From Bacteroidota bacterium (GTDB lineage: Bacteria; Bacteroidota; Bacteroidia; Chitinophagales; Chitinophagaceae), in NCBI GenBank assembly GCA_023386395.1, contig JAEWJV010000243.1, positions 1-11,327 of the forward strand: a stretch of 11,327 bases of DNA, in the 5' to 3' direction. The notes below the pieces were generated by a model. The model had not been told where the DNA came from, did no database searches, and saw nothing but the letters and a program-made list of their open reading frames with translations. Both the position numbers and the translations under genes were made by a program. Below are positions 5,981-11,327 of this stretch, piece by piece. Within the stretch, counting starts at the first letter, position 1; the number at the start of each line of letters is the position of its first letter.

Positions 5981-7006
5981 TTAATACTGAAAATAAATCT
6001 CGGTTGCCCCATAACCATATCGCGGATGGTATTGATTGATGAATGTTTTTACTTCCTTTTTTGTTTTCAATATATCGTGAATTTCATCACGCAGCTTGCC
6101 GCTGCCAACGCCATGAATGACGGTAAAAGATGGTAAGTGATGCGCCAGCGCCAGATCATACCATTTCTCAAATTCTTTTAGCTGGATTGTGAGGATTTCA
6201 AAATTGCTTAAACGCTGCCAGTCATCCGTAAGTTTCTCCATGTGCAGGTCAACAACACTACGGGCGGGTTCTAAATGTTCACGAATCCTTTCGGCCTGGT
6301 AAACTTTATTTTTCTTTAGGAGATTTGGCGTGAGTGCTACTTTTTCTTCAATAGCTTTTTCGGGATAAGTATCAAACAGTGTGAAATTAATGGAAGGCTC
6401 ATTCTTCTCTTTCATTTCTTCAATGCGCTGAAAAAGTTGCTTTGGTTTTAGCTTGATGGATGTTTCATAATATTCAGCCTTATTTTTCTCAGGCGTTATC
6501 AAACTAAATTCAAAATTGAAGAAAGGATTATCATTAAAATCGCTGAAAGGAATATCATGCAGGTAAAAATCATTACGCATTAATATATCGCCTTTCAGTT
6601 CAAATTCTTCGTTGCCAAAAAAGCCCTGTACATATTGAAATTTATAACCTATAGTATTCTTATTAACGAGATATAACTTAAACAATTCCACCACTTCATC
6701 ACCAAATTCATCCATTGTAAATTTTGGAATAAAAGAAAGCAAAACGCCCTCTTCCCTTACTGTTTGCTGTGCCTGCTTTTTCTCTTTTGGAATGTCGTCA
6801 ATATATTTTTTGACCGGCTTTTTTGCAGGAGTGTTTTTCTTATTGGTGAAACGTTTAAAATAAGGAAAGTCAACCTGGTCTGTATAAACAGGAAAGCGTA
6901 CACCGCGCACTTCCACCAGCAACATTTTGTTACTAATGATTTCTATTACTTTTCCTTCTTCGTTAGTGTGTAAAACAATTATATCGTCTCCGGGCTGGTA
7001 TTTCAC
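5981..7006 (-). CDS. DUF2027 and Smr domain protein
   Basis: A 341-residue cytoplasmic protein combining an N-terminal DUF2027-type region with a C-terminal Smr (small MutS-related) domain, an architecture I know from Bacteroidota. The N-terminus (about 1-50) looks like a small beta barrel, then comes a lysine-rich linker (about 53-85) and a second folded region (about 86-215). The Smr domain (about 249-341) shows VVDLH (251-255), HGVGSGKLR (298-306) and GYGAT (331-335). Smr domains in MutS2 and related proteins have nicking or RNase activity; the substrate here is unknown, and the MutS ATPase and DNA-clamp parts are absent. The GTG at 7006 follows the LutA-type stop by 17 bases and gives the natural MKYQPGDDI start. 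It is the last gene of the minus-strand cluster, and its stop abuts the pbpC stop. Confidence 0.88.
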   Translation of the reverse strand: MKYQPGDDIIVLHTNEEGKVIEIISNKMLLVEVRGVRFPVYTDQVDFPYFKRFTNKKNTPAKKPVKKYIDDIPKEKKQAQQTVREEGVLLSFIPKFTMDEFGDEVVELFKLYLVNKNTIGYKFQYVQGFFGNEEFELKGDILMRNDFYLHDIPFSDFNDNPFFNFEFSLITPEKNKAEYYETSIKLKPKQLFQRIEEMKEKNEPSINFTLFDTYPEKAIEEKVALTPNLLKKNKVYQAERIREHLEPARSVVDLHMEKLTDDWQRLSNFEILTIQLKEFEKWYDLALAHHLPSFTVIHGVGSGKLRDEIHDILKTKKEVKTFINQYHPRYGYGATEIYFQY

Positions 7007-7010
7007 AATT

Positions 7011-7018
7011 CAAATCTT
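7011..7018 (-). promoter_or_regulatory. Possible internal -7 box before the Smr gene
   Basis: The minus strand reads AAGATTTG, seven of eight against TAnnTTTG, ending four bases before the GTG start at 7006. It lies in the 17-base gap after the LutA-type gene, so it may be an internal promoter or chance in AT-rich sequence. Confidence 0.25.
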
Positions 7019-7023
7019 CTTAA

Positions 7024-7740
7024 TTAAAAATTAGCCAGAACATCTGCCAAATGCATTACTTTAAGATTGGAGTGTTTGTTCTTTATGCAACCATCAATAT
7101 GCATGAGGCAACTCATATCTGTACTAATAAGATATTCTGCTTTTGTTTCTGCGGCATTCGCAATTTTTTGATCGGCCATTGCAATGCTGATGGGCTCAAA
7201 TTTAACGGCAAAAGAACCGCCGAAGCCGCAACAGGTTTCCACATCATTCATTTCAACCAATTGCAAACCTTTTACGTTTTTTAAAAGCGTACGCGGCTCC
7301 TGCTTTATGTGGCATTCGCGCAGGGCGGCGCAGCTATCGTGATAGGTTGCTGTGGCATTAAAGCTTGCATTAAAATCGGTGTAATGTAAAACGTTTACCA
7401 GGAAATCGCTGAACTCATAAATGCGCTTCTTTATATCTTCCACTTCTGCTTTTTGTATCGTGTTTTCAAAAAGCTTTTCATAATAATTCTTTACGAAGCC
7501 AACGCAGCTTGCACTTGGACCAACAATATAATCAGCACCGATAAAGTCTTTTAAAAATTTTTTACAAACATCTTTTGCTTCGCCCCAAAAGCCAGCATTG
7601 AAACCGGCCTGCCCGCAACAGGTTTGATTAGTATTGTAAGAAACGGTACAACCTGCTTTTTCCAACACTTTTACCATATTAAATCCAACGGAAGGATATA
7701 ACTGGTCGATAAAGCATGGTATAAAAATCTGAACATTCAT
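7024..7740 (-). CDS. LutA-type (Fe-S)-binding protein with two cysteine-rich domains
   Basis: A 238-residue protein made of two cysteine-rich CCG domains, as in LutA/YkgE and GlpC or HdrB. Repeat one: C9, 31 residues, CCG at 41-43, then C79 in SASCVG. Repeat two: C137, 32 residues, CCG at 170-172, then C211 in DMSCLMH. The first cysteine of each closing CxxC is replaced (S76, D208), which is usual for LutA-like members. These proteins bind iron-sulfur clusters or act in oxidoreductase complexes; LutA works with LutB and LutC in L-lactate oxidation, but neither partner is next door. I start it at ATG 7740 (MNVQIFIPCF), the family's usual N-terminus. The open frame continues to a GTG at 7791, but that extension runs through the intergenic 16-bp repeat. 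The electron acceptor and substrate are unknown. Confidence 0.88.
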   Translation of the reverse strand: MNVQIFIPCFIDQLYPSVGFNMVKVLEKAGCTVSYNTNQTCCGQAGFNAGFWGEAKDVCKKFLKDFIGADYIVGPSASCVGFVKNYYEKLFENTIQKAEVEDIKKRIYEFSDFLVNVLHYTDFNASFNATATYHDSCAALRECHIKQEPRTLLKNVKGLQLVEMNDVETCCGFGGSFAVKFEPISIAMADQKIANAAETKAEYLISTDMSCLMHIDGCIKNKHSNLKVMHLADVLANF

Positions 7741-7772
7741 TTCGAAAATAAGTTTGCTGAATAGCGATTCAT

Positions 7773-7788
7773 CAGTACAAGGGAGTGA
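7773..7788 (+). repeat. Second copy of the 16-bp intergenic sequence
   Basis: CAGTACAAGGGAGTGA is identical to the reverse complement of 1425-1440. It sits in the 89-base gap between ribH and the LutA-type gene. Unlike the copy in the valS leader, I see no matching palindromic second arm here, so this may be a partial copy. Confidence 0.65.
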
Positions 7789-7824
7789 CACAACCGTGCT
7801 CTATGATTGTTATGCCGCTGATAA

Positions 7825-7832
7825 CAAAATTA
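7825..7832 (-). promoter_or_regulatory. Possible -7 box for the LutA-type gene
   Basis: The minus strand reads TAATTTTG, a full match to TAnnTTTG, with its first three bases being the ribH stop codon. It is 84 bases upstream of the LutA-type start. It could give that gene and the Smr gene their own transcript, but one such match in AT-rich DNA is weak. Confidence 0.3.
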
Positions 7833-8312
7833 CTTCTTTAATTTCCGGTTGAGAGCGATCATTTTAATGGCCGTTACGGCTGCTTCTTCACCCTTATTTC
7901 CGTGAGTGCCGCCTACGCGCTCTGCGGCCTGCTGCTCATCGTTTACAGTGAGTACACCGAAGATGGAAGGCACATCCAATACCATATTTAAAGAAAGAAT
8001 ACCATCCGCAACAAATTTGCATACATAATCGAAGTGGGGTGTATCGCCGCGTATCACTGTGCCCAATGCTATAAACGCATCGGCCTTTTGCTGTTTGCTT
8101 TCTGCATAAGCTTTTATAGCAAAAGGTATTTCCACAGCGCCGGGAACCACGAGTGTTTTGCAGGCAATATTTTGCTGCTGCAATATTTGAGTGGCGCCTT
8201 TTTCAAGCTTATCAACAATCACGCTGTTCCACTCGGTTTTTACAATAATGATAAAGGCATCCTTTAGTTTGGGGATGCCTTTGTTTAATGTCTTATTTCC
8301 CTTTGATGCCAT
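7830..8312 (-). CDS. ribH: 6,7-dimethyl-8-ribityllumazine synthase
   Basis: Penultimate enzyme of riboflavin synthesis: condenses 5-amino-6-ribitylaminouracil with 3,4-dihydroxy-2-butanone 4-phosphate. At 160 residues it has the family's normal length. Visible motifs are WNS (28-30) at the substrate site, VPGAVEIPFA (56-65), LGTVIRGDTPHFDYV (83-97) with the catalytic-type H93, and VPSIFGVLTVNDEQQAAERVG (114-134), which includes phosphate-binding R132, followed by the HGNKGEEAA helix. The ATG follows the TAA of the upstream TPR gene with no gap, so it is probably translated by re-initiation. No FMN riboswitch was seen upstream, and no other rib gene is in the window. Confidence 0.97.
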   Translation of the reverse strand: MASKGNKTLNKGIPKLKDAFIIIVKTEWNSVIVDKLEKGATQILQQQNIACKTLVVPGAVEIPFAIKAYAESKQQKADAFIALGTVIRGDTPHFDYVCKFVADGILSLNMVLDVPSIFGVLTVNDEQQAAERVGGTHGNKGEEAAVTAIKMIALNRKLKK

Positions 8313-9005
8313 TTATTTCGTACTAAAATCGTTTGGAACTATACTTAAACGATAAATGTATTTATCGGCTGCAAAACCACGGTTGGTATTCGGAAATTTT
8401 TCTTTGAGTTCTTTATATAAGTCCAAAGCCTCAGTGGTTTTGCCTAATGTTTCAAGTTTTAACGCTGCACGGAACAAATATTCGCTGCTCATGGTGGCAT
8501 CATCTGTAAACTCAGCAGCAGCTTTTTTGTAAGAAGCAACTGCCTCATCGTTTTTATTCAGCTCGCTGTAAGCATCGCCCAATGCACCGTAAGCCATCAT
8601 CTGGATTTGTTTCGCGCTTGTGGTAAAATCTTTAAGGTTATCAACTGCTTTATTGAAATCGCCCGTTTTTAAATAGCATAAGCCCGCATAATATTTTGCA
8701 AGCTTACCCGTTTTTGTTGAACCGTAATTATTCATTACATAAATAAAACCGCGGTTATATTGGTCGCCATTTAATGCGAGCTTTAAAGAATCTTCGCGAA
8801 AATACTGCTCTGCTTTCCACATAGCATTTTGCGCTTCTGCTTCTTTGGGTGCTACAACATAATTCTGATAGGCAAACCATCCGCCGGCTATAACTACTAT
8901 AGCAATAATAACAGCAATTATGGGTTTTTGATTGCGAAACCAAAACTTCTCCAGGTTAAAAGATGTATCTCCCGTTTTTGCCTCATGCACATGCGCTTCA
9001 GCCAT
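8313..9005 (-). CDS. Membrane-anchored tetratricopeptide repeat protein
   Basis: A 230-residue protein with a short cytoplasmic N-terminus, one membrane segment at about 28-46 (PIIAVIIAIVVIAGGWFAY), and a periplasmic helical region. TPR-like units can be read at about 103-131 (YYAGLCYLKTGDFNKAVDNL), 138-167 (ALGDAYSELNKNDEAVASYK) and 178-206 (FRAALKLETLGKTTEALDLY). The layout is like YfgM (single anchor plus TPRs), a chaperone-associated protein in Escherichia coli; equivalence is not shown. It lies 41 bases after pdhA and directly abuts ribH. As I recall, TPR-ribH pairs are common in Bacteroidota, though no functional link is evident. No Shine-Dalgarno sequence precedes the ATG. Confidence 0.88.
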   Translation of the reverse strand: MAEAHVHEAKTGDTSFNLEKFWFRNQKPIIAVIIAIVVIAGGWFAYQNYVVAPKEAEAQNAMWKAEQYFREDSLKLALNGDQYNRGFIYVMNNYGSTKTGKLAKYYAGLCYLKTGDFNKAVDNLKDFTTSAKQIQMMAYGALGDAYSELNKNDEAVASYKKAAAEFTDDATMSSEYLFRAALKLETLGKTTEALDLYKELKEKFPNTNRGFAADKYIYRLSIVPNDFSTK

Positions 9006-9046
9006 AAAAATATTAGGTATTAAAATTTAAAATAAAAAGCAAACCG

Positions 9047-10042
9047 TTAGTCAATTATAAAAGGATAATTTTTATCAGCATAAACATCTCTCAACACTTC
9101 GCTGTCTTCCGGCCATGGGCTTTCTTCGGCAAATTTTACGGACTCTTCCACTATGCCGCTTATACGTTCATCAATAGCCTTTATTTCTTCGTCAGAAGCG
9201 AACTTATTGTCTTTGATTGTTTTTAAAACAAGCACAATAGGGTCTTTGCCTTTGTAATCTTCAAGCTCTTCCTTTGTTCTGTATTTACCGGGATCGGAAA
9301 TAGAGTGGCCTTTGTAGCGATAGGTTTTCATTTCCAGCAAAGTAGGCCCGCCTTTTTCCCTGGCTCTTTTTACCGCCCTTGCAATGGCTTCATGCACTGC
9401 TTCGGAGCTCATGCCGTCAACTTTATCGCCGGGCATTTCATAAGCATCAGCCAGTTTATAAATATCAACAACATTTGAAGTGCGCTCAATAGATGTGCCC
9501 ATTGCATAATTGTTGTTTTCACAAATAAATACAACGGGTATCTTCCACAACATGGCAAGATTAAATGTTTCATGCAGAACACCCTGCCTGGCAGCGCCGT
9601 CGCCAAAAAAGCAAAGCACTACATTATCGGTGCCTTTATAAGCTTCGGCAAAAGCAATACCGGCGCCCACGCCAATCTGCCCGCCCACTATGCCATGGCC
9701 GCCATAAAAGAAATGTTCTTTGCTGAAAAAGTGCATACTGCCGCCTTTGCCTTTTGCAAGGCCTGTTGCTTTTCCATACAATTCAGCCATACAGGCATTG
9801 GCGCTGGCGCCTTTAGCCAAAGCCAGTCCATGATCGCGGTAAGCAGTAATAAAAATATCTTCCTGTCGTGTGGCCGTCATGCAACCGGCGGCAATGGCTT
9901 CCTGCCCAACATAAGCATGAAAGAAGCCACGGATTTTACCCGCCATCTTATACATTTCTTCAGCCTTAAGCTCAAACTGGCGTATGAGTTGCATTAATTC
10001 ATACCAATATAAATAAGTCTCTTTAGTAAATTTTACAGGCAC
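9047..10042 (-). CDS. pdhA: Pyruvate dehydrogenase E1 component, alpha subunit
   Basis: Thiamine-diphosphate-dependent subunit that, with E1 beta, decarboxylates pyruvate and passes the acetyl group to the lipoyl E2 component. The 331-residue length is normal for the alpha subunit of a heterotetrameric E1. Motifs are RDHGLALAKG (69-78), GKGGSMHFF (98-106), the ThDP-binding motif from GDG (147-149) to NN (177-178), and YRYKGHSISDPGKYR (241-255). A branched-chain 2-oxoacid E1 alpha is the main alternative, but the sequence reads as the pyruvate enzyme. The GTG at 10042 is chosen because it begins MPVKFTKETYLYWYELM, the expected N-terminus. A full-match promoter box lies 20 bases upstream. The E1 beta, E2 and E3 genes are not next to it. 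First gene of the five-gene minus-strand cluster. Confidence 0.94.
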   Translation of the reverse strand: MPVKFTKETYLYWYELMQLIRQFELKAEEMYKMAGKIRGFFHAYVGQEAIAAGCMTATRQEDIFITAYRDHGLALAKGASANACMAELYGKATGLAKGKGGSMHFFSKEHFFYGGHGIVGGQIGVGAGIAFAEAYKGTDNVVLCFFGDGAARQGVLHETFNLAMLWKIPVVFICENNNYAMGTSIERTSNVVDIYKLADAYEMPGDKVDGMSSEAVHEAIARAVKRAREKGGPTLLEMKTYRYKGHSISDPGKYRTKEELEDYKGKDPIVLVLKTIKDNKFASDEEIKAIDERISGIVEESVKFAEESPWPEDSEVLRDVYADKNYPFIID

Positions 10043-10061
10043 GCAGCTAAAATTTAGGCCG

Positions 10062-10069
10062 CAAATATA
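10062..10069 (-). promoter_or_regulatory. Predicted -7 box for pdhA and the downstream cluster
   Basis: The minus strand reads TATATTTG, a full match to TAnnTTTG, ending 19 bases before the GTG start of pdhA. A short leader of about 10-15 nt is expected. It is divergent from the ccmB promoter. Confidence 0.5.
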
Positions 10070-10074
10070 AGTGC

Positions 10075-10132
10075 AAACGGTAAATAAGCCATAGTGTTTT
10101 GCAACTGAAACATAATTTTACCATTACCGTTT
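10075..10132. repeat. 9-bp inverted repeat in the pdhA/ccmB divergent region
   Basis: AAACGGTAA (10075-10083) and TTACCGTTT (10124-10132) are exact reverse complements 40 bases apart, each just upstream of one of the two divergent promoters. It could be a pair of regulator sites; nine-base matches can also arise by chance. Confidence 0.35.
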
Positions 10133-10142
10133 ACTTAAAACA

Positions 10143-10170
10143 TTTGCGCCTGAACATGCATGTATATTTG
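10143..10170 (+). promoter_or_regulatory. Predicted promoter for ccmB
   Basis: TTTG at 10143-10146, a 16-base spacer, and TATATTTG at 10163-10170, a full match to TAnnTTTG. The box ends six bases before the ATG at 10177, which also argues against starting ccmB at the upstream ATG (10099), since that start would lie before the promoter. Confidence 0.6.
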
Positions 10171-10176
10171 CACCGC

Positions 10177-10842
10177 ATGAAAAAACTTTCCACGCAGCAA
10201 ATACTGGCGCTGGTAAAAAAAGATATTTTGCTTGAAACCCGCCAGCAATACACGTTTTATGGCGTGCTGTTGTATGTAGCTTCTACCGTATTTGTTGTAT
10301 ATCTTACAAACGGGCAGCCCGAAGATCAAACATGGAATGCTTTATTCTGGATTGTGCAGTTATTTGTTTCGGTGAATGCGGTGGCTAAAAGTTTTTTGCA
10401 GGATAGCAAAGGCCGCATGTTATATTATTATACTATTTCCGGCCCTGTTAATTTTATCATTGGCAAAATAATTTTTAATGCAATGATCATGCTCGTCATG
10501 AGCTTGCTTACTTTATTAATTTTTACACTGTTGTTAGGCAACCCGGTTATTCATTTTTTTCAGTTTGTGATCATAAGTTTTATAGGTGGCATAGGCTTAG
10601 GGCTTGTTTTTACATTTTTGGCGGCTATTGCAGCCAAAGCGCAACAGCAATCTGCATTAATGGCTATTATGGGTTTTCCTATCGTAATTCCGCAGTTATT
10701 ATTATTGGGTAAGATTTTATCAAAGGTTTTTAGTGATGCGCTGCAAGGCGGCTGGTGGCAAATGGTTTTATTGCTTATTAGCCTTGATGTTTTAATTGTA
10801 CTGCTTTCAATAATACTGTTTCCTTTCTTGTGGAAAGATTAA
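10177..10842 (+). CDS. ccmB: Haem exporter membrane protein CcmB
   Basis: A 221-residue polytopic membrane protein, the permease subunit of the CcmAB ABC complex in cytochrome c maturation (system I), which with CcmC/D releases haem-loaded CcmE. The N-terminus LVKKDILLETRQQYTF (residues 11-26) is the family signature, followed by about six hydrophobic segments: roughly 28-45, 54-70, 90-125, 128-152, 158-180 and 192-215. The length matches bacterial CcmB. The frame is open from ATG 10099, but the predicted promoter and family alignment both favour ATG 10177 (MKKLSTQQ). No ccmA, ccmC or ccmE is adjacent; a terminator follows 33 bases after the stop, so the gene looks monocistronic. Divergent from pdhA. 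Confidence 0.88.
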   Translation: MKKLSTQQILALVKKDILLETRQQYTFYGVLLYVASTVFVVYLTNGQPEDQTWNALFWIVQLFVSVNAVAKSFLQDSKGRMLYYYTISGPVNFIIGKIIFNAMIMLVMSLLTLLIFTLLLGNPVIHFFQFVIISFIGGIGLGLVFTFLAAIAAKAQQQSALMAIMGFPIVIPQLLLLGKILSKVFSDALQGGWWQMVLLLISLDVLIVLLSIILFPFLWKD

Positions 10843-10872
10843 ATATTAATAAGAATAAGATAATTACAAAAT

Positions 10873-10908
10873 AAAAAGCCGCTCCAAATGAAGCGGCTTA
10901 ATTTTTTT
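10873..10908. terminator. Bidirectional terminator between ccmB and the sigma factor gene
   Basis: An 8-bp perfect stem, AAGCCGCT (10876-10883) and AGCGGCTT (10892-10899), with an eight-base loop. Seven Ts follow at 10902-10908 on the plus strand, and an A-run (10873-10877) gives Ts on the minus strand. It can stop both convergent genes. Confidence 0.88.
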
Positions 10909-10920
10909 AAGACGATTGCT

Positions 10921-11327
10921 TTAACCTAAGTACGATTTCAGCGAGCTGCTGTAACGTGCTTTTTGTAAACGTTTAATAGCTCTCTCCTTAATCTGGCGAA
11001 TGCGTTCTTTTGTAAGGTCATACTTCATGCCTATTTGCTCAATGGTTACACCATTTTCGCCTTCAAGGCCAAAATATGCATTTACAATTTCGGCTTCACG
11101 CGGGCTAAGTGATTTCAATACACGCTTGATTTCTTCACGCAAAGAATCTTTCATCACATCTTCATCCGTATCATCGCTGCCTTCCAGCAAATCGCCCATG
11201 GCTACATCTTCAGCTTCGTGCACTGGTGCATCCAGTGAAGTGTGGCGGGTGTTGCTCTGGAAGATGTTGTTGATCTCGGTTTCGCTCATTTCGAGAATCT
11301 CACTTAATTCTTCGGTTGAAGGTTCGC
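10921..11327 (-). CDS. rpoD: RpoD-type sigma-70 factor, C-terminal part (cut by window edge)
   Basis: The last 134 residues of a group 1/2 sigma-70 factor, which directs RNA polymerase to promoters; the N-terminus, with regions 1.2 and 2, is outside the right edge. The readable start EPSTEELSEILEMSETE belongs to region 3.0, followed by the RpoD-like TSLDAP and acidic EGSDDTDED (region 3.1-3.2). Region 4 begins near LREEIKRVLKSLSPREAEIV and carries the -35-contacting helix-turn-helix TIEQIGMKYDLTKERIRQIKERAIKRLQ, ending in the short SSLKSYLG tail common in Bacteroidota RpoD. The frame is open to 11325, so the internal ATG at 11289 is not the start. It is probably the primary sigma factor that reads the TAnnTTTG promoters, but a close paralogue cannot be excluded from this part alone. 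Confidence 0.9.
   Translation of the reverse strand, partial: EPSTEELSEILEMSETEINNIFQSNTRHTSLDAPVHEAEDVAMGDLLEGSDDTDEDVMKDSLREEIKRVLKSLSPREAEIVNAYFGLEGENGVTIEQIGMKYDLTKERIRQIKERAIKRLQKARYSSSLKSYLG

Noticed and set aside
7741..7791. N-terminal extension of the LutA-type protein to a GTG at 7791
   Set aside because: The added residues run through the 16-bp intergenic repeat and are unlike the family; MNVQIFIPCF from 7740 is the usual start.
7741..7829. Riboswitch or small RNA between ribH and the LutA-type gene
   Set aside because: Only the 16-bp repeat and a possible promoter box are visible; no conserved riboswitch core could be recognised.
9572..9997. 141-codon plus-strand open frame
   Set aside because: It is antisense to the N-terminal half of pdhA, including its conserved motifs; no recognisable protein.
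10099..10176. Upstream ATG start for ccmB at 10099
   Set aside because: It would precede the predicted promoter (10143-10170) and add 26 residues not expected in CcmB.

Overview
The window looks like chromosomal DNA from a member of the Bacteroidota, most likely the Chitinophagaceae or a close relative. The basis is the protein types (a DnaQ-exonuclease/GIY-YIG fusion, a DUF2027-Smr protein, a TPR protein abutting ribH, a short RpoD-type sigma factor), the near absence of Shine-Dalgarno sequences, and repeated matches to the Bacteroidota promoter -7 box TAnnTTTG just upstream of start codons. This placement is inferred from reading the sequence, not from a database search. No tRNA, rRNA, CRISPR array, integrase, transposase or phage gene was seen, and the content is mostly housekeeping.

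Layout. (1) Bases 1-1342, minus strand: the N-terminal half of valyl-tRNA synthetase (valS), cut by the left edge. (2) Bases 1343-1615: a divergent intergenic region with a predicted valS promoter, a GC-rich hairpin in the valS leader and a separate 10-bp inverted repeat. (3) Bases 1616-3463, plus strand: an exonuclease/GIY-YIG nuclease fusion, a probable unannotated 42-residue membrane peptide, and a YtxH-type small protein ending at a strong intrinsic terminator (3507-3535). (4) Bases 3554-5980, plus strand: penicillin-binding protein 1C (pbpC). (5) Bases 5981-10042, minus strand: a five-gene cluster read from right to left: pdhA (pyruvate dehydrogenase E1 alpha), a membrane-anchored TPR protein, ribH (lumazine synthase), a LutA-type cysteine-rich Fe-S protein, and a DUF2027/Smr-domain protein. 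The stop codons of pbpC and the Smr gene abut with no bases between them. (6) Bases 10177-10842, plus strand: ccmB (haem exporter permease), divergent from pdhA. (7) Bases 10921-11327, minus strand: the C-terminal part of an RpoD-type sigma factor, convergent with ccmB across a bidirectional terminator.

How the genes relate. The functions are mixed: translation, nucleic-acid cleavage, peptidoglycan synthesis, central carbon and flavin metabolism, cytochrome c maturation, and transcription initiation. The clearest coupling is TPR-ribH, where the TAA stop is followed directly by the ATG. I see no obvious new multi-gene system. The most unusual signals are small. Three-unit arrays of a GTCAAC-containing heptamer sit inside the coding frames of valS and pbpC and are read in the same phase. 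An identical 16-bp sequence occurs in two intergenic regions, once as the arm of a hairpin in the valS leader. Several genes have a promoter -7 box so close to the start codon that leaderless or near-leaderless transcripts are expected, often with GTG starts.
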